Positions 27,010 through 36,003 of a stretch of DNA of 64,000 bases are shown piece after piece (position 1 is the first letter of the stretch; every line of letters begins with the position of its first letter). The DNA lies in the NCBI RefSeq assembly GCF_001424145.1, contig NZ_LMQM01000001.1, positions 722,740 through 786,739 on the forward strand. Direction: 5' to 3'. The notes under the pieces are model-generated. The model worked only from the letters and a program-made list of their open reading frames with translations, was not told where the DNA came from and did not search any database. Source of the DNA: Chryseobacterium sp. Leaf404. GTDB lineage: Bacteria; Bacteroidota; Bacteroidia; Flavobacteriales; Weeksellaceae. Made by a program: the position numbers and the translations under genes.

Positions 27010-27348
27010 TTAATGCTGCCAAAATATAAAATCCTGAAAATCTGTAAACATATGGAAAAGCAGACTCACGGCAATGATTCTGATATTTCCCTTAAAAAAA
27101 AGCATCAAAAAATAAACCGCAATCATAGGGTAAGAATGAAGTAGATGAAAACCTACACTCATTCTGTCAGGATCAAAAACGGGGGTTGCCAAAAGGTGAT
27201 CCAGATCTACAAGCATCGTTGCCACCATTATGAAATAAGCCTTTTTCCACTGTGGCTGAAAAAAAATGTAGGCAATAGCAGCCGGAAAAATAAGGTGTAA
27301 AAAATAATGGGTAAAAGTTCTCAGTATGGCAAGATCATCAGCATTCAT
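27010..27348 (-). CDS. Small membrane protein (DUF6122-like)
   Basis: A 112-residue protein with about four hydrophobic helices. Histidines and aspartates in HYFLHLIFP, DLDHLLATP and FHMFTDFQD resemble the membrane-embedded YdjM-type metal-dependent hydrolase families. I recall a Bacteroidota family, DUF6122, with this pattern, but the assignment is from memory. It is the last gene of the hflX run. Confidence 0.75.
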   Translation of the reverse strand: MNADDLAILRTFTHYFLHLIFPAAIAYIFFQPQWKKAYFIMVATMLVDLDHLLATPVFDPDRMSVGFHLLHSYPMIAVYFLMLFFKGNIRIIAVSLLFHMFTDFQDFIFWQH

Positions 27349-27366
27349 CGGATATATCTTTAATTA

Positions 27367-28587
27367 TTATCTCAGAATTAAGGGTAAATTTCCCTGTTTA
27401 AACTGAACTCTCAGCAGGTATTGATTTCCCTCATTCAGATAAAAAACAGATTCTGCTTCATCCAGTCTCTTGCGGATGTTTGGTGACAGCGTTTTGAGCG
27501 AGGCAAACAACAGCGGATTATTTTTAATCAAAACAAAATTCTTCTGCGGATAATCTTTCAGCTCAGGATGTTTTTTTGAACGGATGAAAACAGCATTGCT
27601 GTATTTTACAATCTCATTCGGAAGAAACGGAATTCCCGTAAACTGCTGTTTTTCGTCAACTTTCTTCTTTCGTCTGAAATTGTCTAAAACCAAACCGGGA
27701 TTTTCAGATTTTATCTGAATCTGGTACTGCGGCTGCGTAATCTTCTGATAGCTTACCTTTTCTACCTCGTTAAAATTTTCGTCATAATCATAGCTGATCA
27801 AAGTATCTGTTTCCTGTTTTAAATCTGATACCAATTGCAGAGACTCAATATTCGGGTCTGAAAAAATATCTGTTTTTAAAATCCCAGCAATCTGCTGAAG
27901 GTTTTTCTGATCAAGTTTTGCCTTTAAGAAATCTTGTGACTGATCTTTAATCAAAGATAATTCTTCAGGCTTGAAATTTTTAAAATCTGAAATTTCAATA
28001 GCGTAATCCTCCAGGTGAATTGAATATTTTTCTGTTTTATCCTTATCAAAAATTCCTAAACCGCCACTGCCGTCATTCATAAAATCATCCGCATTCCGTA
28101 TGTTTTTTTTCCTGTCTAAAGCTTTTTCTATGGCAGAAAATGATTTCCCACTGGTCCCGATCATGCAATGTTCCCCGGAAATTTTTATGGAAAATATTCC
28201 ATTGCTGAACAAACCATTGCCTTTCGGTTGAAATTGTCTGTTTTTTAAAAATAACAGCAGTTCTTCCTGATCTGTGATCTCAAAAACAGCGTTCCAGTTT
28301 GAAATCTCGTCGTTCTTCAAATGAAAGATCTGAATAAAATCAGGAATTCTAACTCCGGCATCGCTCCAGGAAATTTTGTCTTTCTTTTTTCCGTCTTTAA
28401 ACCAGACCGATGGATGGGTAAGCGCTTCAACGAGATATTGTCTGGTGATATTTTTCACATCAATAATGATGGCGGCGTCTGCGCTGTCGGGAATGTATTT
28501 CAGGTCTTTATTTTTATGATAGAGCCCAAAATACACCGCCATCAGCACAATGGCCGGAATCAGATAAAGAAGTGTTTTCTTTTTCAT
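27367..28587 (-). CDS. Membrane-anchored extracytoplasmic protein, hypothetical
   Basis: A 406-residue protein with one N-terminal hydrophobic helix (about 5-22) acting as signal or anchor. The start of the mature part (IPDSADAAIIIDVKN) resembles the DUF4836/DUF3352-like layout of the next gene. Its ATG directly abuts the stop of the 703-residue gene upstream, so they are surely cotranscribed. Function unknown. Confidence 0.8.
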   Translation of the reverse strand: MKKKTLLYLIPAIVLMAVYFGLYHKNKDLKYIPDSADAAIIIDVKNITRQYLVEALTHPSVWFKDGKKKDKISWSDAGVRIPDFIQIFHLKNDEISNWNAVFEITDQEELLLFLKNRQFQPKGNGLFSNGIFSIKISGEHCMIGTSGKSFSAIEKALDRKKNIRNADDFMNDGSGGLGIFDKDKTEKYSIHLEDYAIEISDFKNFKPEELSLIKDQSQDFLKAKLDQKNLQQIAGILKTDIFSDPNIESLQLVSDLKQETDTLISYDYDENFNEVEKVSYQKITQPQYQIQIKSENPGLVLDNFRRKKKVDEKQQFTGIPFLPNEIVKYSNAVFIRSKKHPELKDYPQKNFVLIKNNPLLFASLKTLSPNIRKRLDEAESVFYLNEGNQYLLRVQFKQGNLPLILR

Positions 28588-30699
28588 TTACAAAGTCTGA
28601 TCTTTTTTGTCAGCTTCTGTAATTTTGTAGATTTCATCGGCTAAATCGAAGAAATACATCAGGCTGTTTTCTGCTGATGTTTTGATGTTGTAATGAATCT
28701 CAGTTTGGATGCTGTTGCCTTTCACTTCGCTTCTGTAATTCAGTTCGCCTGCATTTTTTTTCATCAGATTCAGAAGTTTAATATCCGAAGAATCTTTAAA
28801 CTCCTGGTCTAGCCCAATGAGTAATTTCTGAATGTTTAATCTTCCTGAAACCGCATATTTGGCAGAATCTTTCATCCAGTTTTTGCTGATGTCTGACTGT
28901 GTTTTAGGGTTGATATTCTCTTTTGAAGTTGTTAAATAAACAATTCCGTCTTTCACTGTAAAATAAAACTGATCTACCGCTCCCTGGCTGTTTCCTTCTT
29001 TGAATCTGTAAAAATTTCCTTCTTTAATAAAGTTTTTGGAGGTCTCTTTATTGGTAAGAAGCATATCGAAAATTCTGTTCCAGTATTTTTCGTTTTCTGT
29101 AGCGAAAGCAAATGTAAAATCCGGAACCATTACATCTTTGGTTTTTTTGATTTCTTTTTCGTTGTAATCATCATCATACTCGAATTCTGTGTAATCTACT
29201 TTTTTAGATTTCAGCTCATTCAGAACAAAAATTCCGTTTCCGGGAGCTATTTTAGAGATGGCTTCTTCGTCAAGTACAATTTTCACAGTTTCCATCATCA
29301 GTTTAATTTCTTTCTGATATTCTCCGTCACCGGAATTATCAAAAAGAGTGTAAATCAAATCAAAATATTTGTATCCATTGAGGTTCATTGCATAGTATCC
29401 AATGCTTTTGTCATTGATCAGCGCATTGAGTTTTTTATTCTTTTTGCCTTTGTATAGCGCCGCAAAACTGTTGTTGATGTCTGTGTTTTTATGTTGATAA
29501 TTATTTACAAGTCTCACCTTATCATCATCAAAATAAAGATTGTATGATGAGTTTGAATTGTATATTTTACCGAGCATCTGATCAAGCCCGAACTCTCGGT
29601 AAATGCTTTTGTATGTCTGTAAACCAAAGATTTTTGCATAATCGGTATGAATAAAAATATCAGACTTCGCGTCTCTGAAACTCAACACGTCCTTAGACAC
29701 CTCAAGTTCAAGATTTGAATTGAAAAATCTGGTGAAATCTTCCTCTGCAAGTTTTTTTATAATTTTAAACTTCTCAATGTTCAGAGAGTCCATTTCTTTG
29801 TGGTAGGCAGAATCAATTTTTGCTTCGGCCTCGTAGTCATACTCCATATCTTGTTCTTCTTCTTCCTCCTCGCCATCTTCATGTTTTCTGGGGCCTACCG
29901 GTGGTGGAGGCGGTACTTCTTCTTCCGCAGTTTCTGTGTAGGTAGTATCTCTGATGGCTTCTTTTACCGGCTTTTCTTCAGGATATTTTTTGTGCTTTTC
30001 CAGATACTTGATGTCTTTCTGGAGTTTTAAAATCTCAGCGTTGCTGTCTTTAATATTCTGCTTAATGTAGGTAATTTCTTCCTTCAGATATTTGATTTCC
30101 TCTTTATAATCAAATGGTATTTCTTCTGCCGCTTCTTCCGGCTCGCCCACATAAACGCTGTCAACTGCCGCCATTGCACTGTCTACTACAGATACTGCGC
30201 TGTCTGCATAGATGTCGTAGCTGTAAGGTTTATCATAATTCATCACTTTCAGAACGGCTTTTTTGTCATTCCAGGCTACAAAAACATTATCGTCAATGTC
30301 TACATATTCGTAATTGCTTTTTTTGATAACTTCCTGCCCTTTTCTTTTTACAGAACCGATAAATTCATTAAACTTCACATTGTTGTCTAAAGTGAAATAT
30401 GTGGTGTAAGCGTACACAGAATCATTTGCAGAAGCATAATGATATTGGGTGGCGTCATATTTAATTCCTGTTTTTGAATAGTCATTCCACAATGCAGTTT
30501 TTTTATCGTCATTTTTAGAAAGTTCTTTAAAAAACGGATTCAGCTTTTCCCAGTTGACCTTATTGTTGAGCTGCTTGCCATTTATTTCCATGTAAAAAAG
30601 AGCGTCTTTCGGCATTTTAAGACTCTGCTGAGCATTCAGGAAGCCAAAACAGAACAGGAGAACAAAGATATTCTGCATCTTCAGTAAGTGTTTTTTCAT
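28588..30699 (-). CDS. Large secreted protein, DUF4836-like, with acidic and proline-rich insert
   Basis: A 703-residue protein with a signal peptide ending in LNAQ. The first mature residues (MPKDALFYMEINGKQL) and overall layout resemble DUF4836 proteins such as the one at 57.6 kb. Between about residues 205 and 310 it has a coiled coil (KEEIKYLKEEITYIKQ), a PPPPPVGP stretch and an acidic EEEEEE tract, a low-complexity insert. Function unknown; it probably sits on the cell surface or in the periplasm. Middle gene of the hflX run. Confidence 0.8.
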   Translation of the reverse strand: MKKHLLKMQNIFVLLFCFGFLNAQQSLKMPKDALFYMEINGKQLNNKVNWEKLNPFFKELSKNDDKKTALWNDYSKTGIKYDATQYHYASANDSVYAYTTYFTLDNNVKFNEFIGSVKRKGQEVIKKSNYEYVDIDDNVFVAWNDKKAVLKVMNYDKPYSYDIYADSAVSVVDSAMAAVDSVYVGEPEEAAEEIPFDYKEEIKYLKEEITYIKQNIKDSNAEILKLQKDIKYLEKHKKYPEEKPVKEAIRDTTYTETAEEEVPPPPPVGPRKHEDGEEEEEEQDMEYDYEAEAKIDSAYHKEMDSLNIEKFKIIKKLAEEDFTRFFNSNLELEVSKDVLSFRDAKSDIFIHTDYAKIFGLQTYKSIYREFGLDQMLGKIYNSNSSYNLYFDDDKVRLVNNYQHKNTDINNSFAALYKGKKNKKLNALINDKSIGYYAMNLNGYKYFDLIYTLFDNSGDGEYQKEIKLMMETVKIVLDEEAISKIAPGNGIFVLNELKSKKVDYTEFEYDDDYNEKEIKKTKDVMVPDFTFAFATENEKYWNRIFDMLLTNKETSKNFIKEGNFYRFKEGNSQGAVDQFYFTVKDGIVYLTTSKENINPKTQSDISKNWMKDSAKYAVSGRLNIQKLLIGLDQEFKDSSDIKLLNLMKKNAGELNYRSEVKGNSIQTEIHYNIKTSAENSLMYFFDLADEIYKITEADKKDQTL

Positions 30700-30717
30700 G
30701 TAATCAGTTGTAATTTT

Positions 30718-31380
30718 TTATTGGAAAATAATATTGTTTTGTAATTGTTTTTTCTGGAGGATAAAATCTAAAACGTTCCCTTCCAGTTTCATTGCTTTTT
30801 TGTTGGGCGAAAGCTGGTAGGCACTGTTGGTCTGAGACTTTACTGTGTTTTCAAACTGCATTACAGAGACATATTTTGCAGTTGCAAAAACTTCTTTGTC
30901 TGCCGTCCCCAGTTTGTTGTAGTCTTCTTTAAAGGTATTTACTTTATTTCTGGTAAAGGTTTTTTTCTGAAGATTTTGGCTGTACATATTGGTAGGAACC
31001 ATTTTGCCGATAATGTTTTTGGTTTTAAGCTGCTCCAGACCTGCATTGATGTTTTCAATTTTTTTAAAACTGCAGCTGAGTTTGATGATATAACTGTCAA
31101 AATCCAGCGAAGTTTTTACATTAGAAATTCCCGGTGTGGTCTTGAAAATCTGTGCCGCCTGATTGATTTTTGCTTCAATTTCAGATCTTTTCGGAACTTT
31201 TTTGCCGTTAACGGTTTCCATTTTAGACATGGATGCAATACGGGTTTTGCTTTTGCTGGCGTTCAGAATAAGGGTGTAATCTCCGCTGCCATCGGCTTTG
31301 ATGTTTATTTTATCCAGAATGTCAAAACAGCTCGTTAGCATCAGAAGAGGGATGAGAAGCAAAATGTATTTTAATTTCAT
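30718..31380 (-). CDS. Lipoprotein, hypothetical
   Basis: A 220-residue protein with a lipoprotein signal (lipobox MLTSC, residues 13-17). The start at 31380 gives a normal signal; a GTG seven codons upstream gives an unlikely one. The segment NIKADGSGDYTLILN is typical of Bacteroidota lipoproteins of beta type. No catalytic motif. It lies between the AlkD-like gene and the large secreted protein, 18 bp from the latter. Confidence 0.8.
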   Translation of the reverse strand: MKLKYILLLIPLLMLTSCFDILDKINIKADGSGDYTLILNASKSKTRIASMSKMETVNGKKVPKRSEIEAKINQAAQIFKTTPGISNVKTSLDFDSYIIKLSCSFKKIENINAGLEQLKTKNIIGKMVPTNMYSQNLQKKTFTRNKVNTFKEDYNKLGTADKEVFATAKYVSVMQFENTVKSQTNSAYQLSPNKKAMKLEGNVLDFILQKKQLQNNIIFQ

Positions 31381-31405
31381 ATCATTTACAGATTTTTTCA
31401 CGTTT

Positions 31406-32125
31406 TTAAATTTTTCCTTTCAGATAATCCTGTCTTAAATTTTCATCCAGCTTTTCGATGGCGTACCGAAGGCTTGTGCGTGGCATATTTTTGTAGTGAA
31501 GATTAAGAAAACCGAGAAGTTCGTTCTCATTTTTATTTCCCATTTCTCTCAAAAGCCAGCCGTTTGCCTTGTGCATTAAATCATGACTGTGATGCAGATT
31601 CTTCAGAACCAGTTTTTTTGTCAATTCAAAATTACCTTTTTTTACGTAATGCATCGTGCCCACCACAGCAATTCTTTTGTGCCACATATTTTCAGATTCC
31701 GAAAGGTTAATTAAGAGGTCATCTGTCTGATTTTCAAAAGCATATCTTCCTAAAATTTTGTAACAGCTGGTGTCTACCAAATCCCAGCTGTTAATTCCCT
31801 CCAAATTATTAAGGTAAAAACGGATAATTTCAGCCTTCATGTCTGAATCTTTAGTCTTTTCAAACTGTAAAACAAGCATCAGAAGTGCTGTCAGGCGATG
31901 CTCATGATAGTTTGAATTCAAAAGTTCTGCAATTTCTTCTAAGGAAATTTTGGCATAGAACTCTTTAGCTACTGCTCTCTGGTCCGGAACTTTTACACCC
32001 AAAAAGAGATCGCCTTCACCATATTCACCCTTTCCGGTTTTGAAAAATTTAGGCAGAAAAGCTGCTTTTTCGGGAAATGCTAGTTCAGAAAGAGCATTTT
32101 TAAGATCTGCAGTCATCACCATCAT
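31406..32125 (-). CDS. DNA alkylation repair protein (AlkD-like)
   Basis: A 239-residue all-helical HEAT-repeat protein of the AlkD family, which excises bulky or cationic alkylated bases. The conserved SWDLVD (with the AlkD-type Asp) and the later Trp-Arg region NMWHKRIAV are visible. Several ATGs are possible; the one at 32125 follows the antiporter stop by 1 bp, and 32116 (MTADLK) is also plausible. The frame extends further upstream, but that part overlaps the antiporter gene. Confidence 0.88.
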   Translation of the reverse strand: MMVMTADLKNALSELAFPEKAAFLPKFFKTGKGEYGEGDLFLGVKVPDQRAVAKEFYAKISLEEIAELLNSNYHEHRLTALLMLVLQFEKTKDSDMKAEIIRFYLNNLEGINSWDLVDTSCYKILGRYAFENQTDDLLINLSESENMWHKRIAVVGTMHYVKKGNFELTKKLVLKNLHHSHDLMHKANGWLLREMGNKNENELLGFLNLHYKNMPRTSLRYAIEKLDENLRQDYLKGKI

Positions 32126-32126
32126 A

Positions 32127-33410
32127 TTATTTTTCATCTGTAACCAGGTTTTCCTGCGCCATTTCTTCCTGTTCGATCTGTTTCGGATTGGCAACTTTTG
32201 CAATCGTAAGTCCCTGAACGATAATTGAAAACACCACTACACAGTAGGTAATGCTCAAAATAATATTATGGTATTCTCCTTTGGGAATAGACATTGCCAA
32301 AGCGATTGAAACCCCACCGCGTATTCCGCCCCAGAACAGAACTTTAATCGTCTGCGGACTGAACCTTGTATTGAACGGCATCAGTTTAGTAGGTCCCCAA
32401 ATTGATATAAATCTTGCAAACAGCACTACTGCAACGGCAATAAGACCCGGGATCACATAGTGATTCAGATCTTTGATCATCAAAAGTTCAAAACCTATAA
32501 AGAGAAATAAAACGGCATTCAGAATTTCATCAATCAGTTCCCAGAATTTAATAAGATAATCCTGAGTGATAGATTTCATTTTAAATTTAACATTAAAATT
32601 TCCCATAAAAAGTCCTGCTGCAACCATCGTCAGAGGTCCTGAAACGTGCATCTGCCTTGCAACAAGGTAACCACCCATTACTACGGCCAGCGTTACCAGA
32701 ACCGAAATAATATAATCATCCACCTCGCGCATTAATCTTGAGGTAATCCATCCCAGAACAACGCCTAAAAGCAGGCCTCCACCTGCTTCATGAAGAAGTA
32801 AAACACCAATGCTTTCTATGCTCAAATCAACTTCTTTGCCCACAGCCAGCTGCAAAACAACAGTAAAAACCACAACCGCCATACCGTCATTAAAAAGAGA
32901 TTCTCCTGCAATTTTTGTTTCCAGAGATTTACGCACGTTAGCCTGTTTCAGAATACTTAAAACCGCTACCGGATCTGTAGGAGAAATTAACGCTCCGAAA
33001 ACGAGACAGTAGATAAACGGAATCTGTAAACCCACCAGAGGCAGGATGTAAAACATCCCAAAACCAACGATGAATGTAGAAATAATAACGCCCGCAGTAG
33101 AAAATATCAGAACCGGCCGGAACTGTTCTTTTAAATCATTGATGTTAATATGAATTCCTCCCGCGAAGAGAAGGAAATTTAACATTGCTCCCATCAGAAC
33201 CTCTGTAAAATCAATACTGATCATCAGATTATTAAGATGACCGAAGGTTTTTGGAAGAAAACTCTCACCAAATAAAACCAGAATGATAGAAACCGTTATG
33301 GCAATTACCATAATTCCGATGGTGCTTGGCAGTTTCAGAAAACGGTAGTTGATGTAGGCGAAAATAGATGCTAAGACAATAAGTGCTGAAAATGAGTAGT
33401 ATAATTCCAT
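32127..33410 (-). CDS. Cation:proton antiporter (NhaP/CPA1 type)
   Basis: A 427-residue inner-membrane protein with about 12 hydrophobic helices. The CPA1 ion-binding motif NDGMAVVVF and the SPTDPVAVLSILK segment are present. It exchanges Na+ or K+ for protons. The C-terminal cytosolic tail is very short. It lies 15 bp after the DUF4919 gene in the hflX run. Confidence 0.93.
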   Translation of the reverse strand: MELYYSFSALIVLASIFAYINYRFLKLPSTIGIMVIAITVSIILVLFGESFLPKTFGHLNNLMISIDFTEVLMGAMLNFLLFAGGIHININDLKEQFRPVLIFSTAGVIISTFIVGFGMFYILPLVGLQIPFIYCLVFGALISPTDPVAVLSILKQANVRKSLETKIAGESLFNDGMAVVVFTVVLQLAVGKEVDLSIESIGVLLLHEAGGGLLLGVVLGWITSRLMREVDDYIISVLVTLAVVMGGYLVARQMHVSGPLTMVAAGLFMGNFNVKFKMKSITQDYLIKFWELIDEILNAVLFLFIGFELLMIKDLNHYVIPGLIAVAVVLFARFISIWGPTKLMPFNTRFSPQTIKVLFWGGIRGGVSIALAMSIPKGEYHNIILSITYCVVVFSIIVQGLTIAKVANPKQIEQEEMAQENLVTDEK

Positions 33411-33425
33411 TAAAAATTTTTAGGT

Positions 33426-34052
33426 TTAAAAGCCTGTGTAGAGAACTTTTATATAGAGTTTTTGGTCGCCCTTTTGCCAGATATCATACATGGCACCGTT
33501 TGCAGCCTGAGAACCTCTGCTGTAATCCTGCCCGATATTGAGCATGTTCAGAAGAATATACTCGTCTCCCACAGAATTTACAACATAGGCTGTTTTTTCA
33601 GATTTGCCGTCGCCTGAGCTTTTCATAGCGTCGGTCAAACTTCTGAGCTGATTCATGTGATGAGAAAAAGTGGAAATATCCCGCTTAATTTCGTATCCAC
33701 GGAGGAGAATGAGAAGCACATCAAGATTTGTAGGGTCTTTACCGTACAGTTCTTTTCCCAGTGTAAGGCATTTTTCCAGATCTTTTTGCTGGAAGGCCTC
33801 CGCCAGTTTTTTAAATTCTTCACTTGTGGTGGAAACCGTCTGCATAAAATTTCTGCCATAATAAAGATGCTGTGCCTCAAGACTGTCTAACGATTTAGGA
33901 AGACCTTTGTACTTGAAAATCAATTTATCATAATTGAATTCTGATTTTTTATTTTCAAGATTTTTCTCAATCTTTTTAAGATCAATTATAGACTTCTGGG
34001 CAGAAAACATCCCAAAAACAAGCATCAGAAAAAGGATGAGATGTTTTTTCAT
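33426..34052 (-). CDS. Secreted DUF4919-like protein
   Basis: A 208-residue protein with a signal peptide ending in FSAQ. The segment YKGLPKSLDSLEAQHLYYGR fits the Bacteroidota family I know as DUF4919. Mostly helical, perhaps TPR-like. Function unknown. Twelve bp after hflX. Confidence 0.8.
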   Translation of the reverse strand: MKKHLILFLMLVFGMFSAQKSIIDLKKIEKNLENKKSEFNYDKLIFKYKGLPKSLDSLEAQHLYYGRNFMQTVSTTSEEFKKLAEAFQQKDLEKCLTLGKELYGKDPTNLDVLLILLRGYEIKRDISTFSHHMNQLRSLTDAMKSSGDGKSEKTAYVVNSVGDEYILLNMLNIGQDYSRGSQAANGAMYDIWQKGDQKLYIKVLYTGF

Positions 34053-34064
34053 CAGAGTAAATGT

Positions 34065-35282
34065 TTAATTGTTTTCTTCCTCGTTATCAAAATATTCAAA
34101 AAGAAAATCATTGTACGGAAATCTTGAAATGTGAATTTTCATTACTTCATCGTAGATCAGTCTCTTCATGTCCGGAAAATTCTCTTTGGTTAAAGCCGAA
34201 ATAAAAACTGTTGGATACTTAGATCTTGCCATCCAGGTTTTCTTCCATTCTTCAAGTGAAATATTTTTATTTGAGGAAGGAGTAAGATCGTCATCATCTT
34301 TCTTTTCGTAACTGAAATCATCAATTTTATTGAAAACCATAATCATCGGTTTCTGATGGGCATTAATTTCCATTAAAATCTGGTTTACAGATTCGATGTG
34401 ATCTTCAAAACTTTCATGTGAGATATCTACTACATGAATTAACAGATCTGCCTCACGCACTTCATCAAGAGTAGATTTAAAAGATTCTACCAGCTGAGTA
34501 GGCAGTTTTCTGATGAATCCTACAGTATCGGTCAAAAGGAAAGGTAAATTCCCGATCACCACTTTTCTTACCGTGGTATCCAGCGTTGCGAAGAGCTTAT
34601 TTTCAGCGAAAACTTCAGATTTGGAAATAGCATTCATCAAAGTAGATTTTCCTACGTTGGTGTATCCCACCAAAGCGGCGCGAACTACCTTTCCGCGGTT
34701 GTTACGCTGCGTTGCCATCTGTTTGTCGATAATTTTAAGTTTATCTTTCAGCAAACTGATTCTGTCGCGGATAATCCTTCTGTCGGTTTCAATTTCCGTC
34801 TCACCGGGACCACGCATCCCGATTCCCCCTTTCTGTTTGTCAAGGTGAGACCACATTTTGCTCAATCGGGGTAGCAGATATTGATATTGAGCCAGCTCTA
34901 CCTGAGTTCTTGCATACGAAGTCTGCGCTCTTTGTGCAAAAATATCAAGAATCAAATTGGTTCTGTCGAGGATTTTTACTTCAATTTCTTTTTCAAGATT
35001 TTTCAGTTGGGAAGGGGACAGCTCATCATCAAAAATGATGGTTCCGATTCCGTTTTCTTTTACGTATTCTTTTATTTCATGAGCTTTTCCGCTTCCTACA
35101 AAGGTTTTGGAATCTGGCTGCGTTAAATTCTGAGTAAAGCGCCGGTCTATAGTAGCTCCGGCAGTATGAGCCAGAAACTCCAGCTCGTCCATATATTCCT
35201 GCAACTTATCTGCATCCTGGTTTTGGGTGACCACGCCCACCAAAACGGCCTTTTCGTAATTATGTTGTTTCTTTTCTAGCAT
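34065..35282 (-). CDS. hflX: Ribosome-associated GTPase HflX
   Basis: A 405-residue GTPase that splits stalled or heat-damaged ribosomes. It has the N-terminal HflX domain, a linker coiled coil with the GGIGMRGPGETEIE motif, and a G domain with Walker A GYTNVGKST (~205-213), DTVGFI and NKID. It leads a minus-strand run of closely spaced genes reaching 27.0 kb. Its promoter overlaps the terminator of the next gene upstream. Confidence 0.96.
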   Translation of the reverse strand: MLEKKQHNYEKAVLVGVVTQNQDADKLQEYMDELEFLAHTAGATIDRRFTQNLTQPDSKTFVGSGKAHEIKEYVKENGIGTIIFDDELSPSQLKNLEKEIEVKILDRTNLILDIFAQRAQTSYARTQVELAQYQYLLPRLSKMWSHLDKQKGGIGMRGPGETEIETDRRIIRDRISLLKDKLKIIDKQMATQRNNRGKVVRAALVGYTNVGKSTLMNAISKSEVFAENKLFATLDTTVRKVVIGNLPFLLTDTVGFIRKLPTQLVESFKSTLDEVREADLLIHVVDISHESFEDHIESVNQILMEINAHQKPMIMVFNKIDDFSYEKKDDDDLTPSSNKNISLEEWKKTWMARSKYPTVFISALTKENFPDMKRLIYDEVMKIHISRFPYNDFLFEYFDNEEENN

Positions 35283-35307
35283 TGATTTCGGTATATTCTA
35301 TAAGTTT

Positions 35308-35338
35308 ACAAGATAATATTTTTTATCCGTAATTGCAA
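35308..35338 (-). promoter_or_regulatory. hflX promoter
   Basis: On the minus strand TTG (35336-35338), a 20-bp spacer and TATCTTGT (35308-35315), a one-base variant of TAnnTTTG. The TTG lies in the T-tract of the upstream terminator. Confidence 0.5.
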
Positions 35339-35369
35339 AAAAGACTTTTCAATTACAGCTGAAAAGTCT
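35336..35369 (-). terminator. Terminator of the META-domain gene
   Basis: A perfect 10-bp stem (AGACTTTTCA / TGAAAAGTCT, 35342-35351 and 35360-35369) followed on the minus strand by TTTTTT. It lies about 120 bp past the stop of the META gene. Confidence 0.8.
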
Positions 35370-35488
35370 GTTGCTGATTTTAGAGACATCAGTTTATTAT
35401 ATCTAAATATTGATGAACATATTGATAATTAAACAGTTGAATTGAGTTTATTCAGAAAGTCTTTCTAAGTACCCCGGTTTCTGAAAGT

Positions 35489-35920
35489 TTAATCCCAGTC
35501 GGCAGCGATAAACTTCATGGTTTTGCCATCACTGTCTGATAAAGATAAATAATGACCTTCTACTTTGAAGGATCTAATTTTGGGCAAAGCTTTCAAAAAA
35601 GCCTCTTCCATTTTCATGTTTTTACACATCATTTCTGTGCTTCCAATATCTGAAACTTTCATTTTGCCGGAATTTCTGATTTCTGTAGCGAAGAAAAGAG
35701 AATTGCAGCCCATTTTAGCGCTGGCTCTCAATTTTGTATCACTTTCCTTTTTAAAAATGATTTTAGCAGAAGAATTCATCATTTCTGTTTTGGAAAAATT
35801 TTCAAAAGAAACCATCATCCATTCACGCTCCAAATTTTGATTTTGGTTAACTCTTGATGTGCAGGAAACAGGAAACAGCAAAGAGAGTGCAGTCAGCCAG
35901 AGAGATTTTATTTTTATCAT
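35489..35920 (-). CDS. META-domain lipoprotein (HslJ-like)
   Basis: A 143-residue protein with a lipoprotein signal (lipobox PVSCT) and a META domain, as in the heat-shock protein HslJ. The domain landmarks EREWMMVSFEN, GCNSLFF and STEMMCKNMKMEEAFLKAL are clear. Its exact role is unknown; META proteins are linked to envelope stress. Single-gene unit with a weak TATCTTTC promoter box. Confidence 0.88.
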   Translation of the reverse strand: MIKIKSLWLTALSLLFPVSCTSRVNQNQNLEREWMMVSFENFSKTEMMNSSAKIIFKKESDTKLRASAKMGCNSLFFATEIRNSGKMKVSDIGSTEMMCKNMKMEEAFLKALPKIRSFKVEGHYLSLSDSDGKTMKFIAADWD

Positions 35921-36003
35921 CGGAAAGATAACCCATTTTTATACCATTTGCCATCAGAATACCGTAAAAATTAGTAAATTAGCCAGATTAAATTATTTAA
36001 AAA

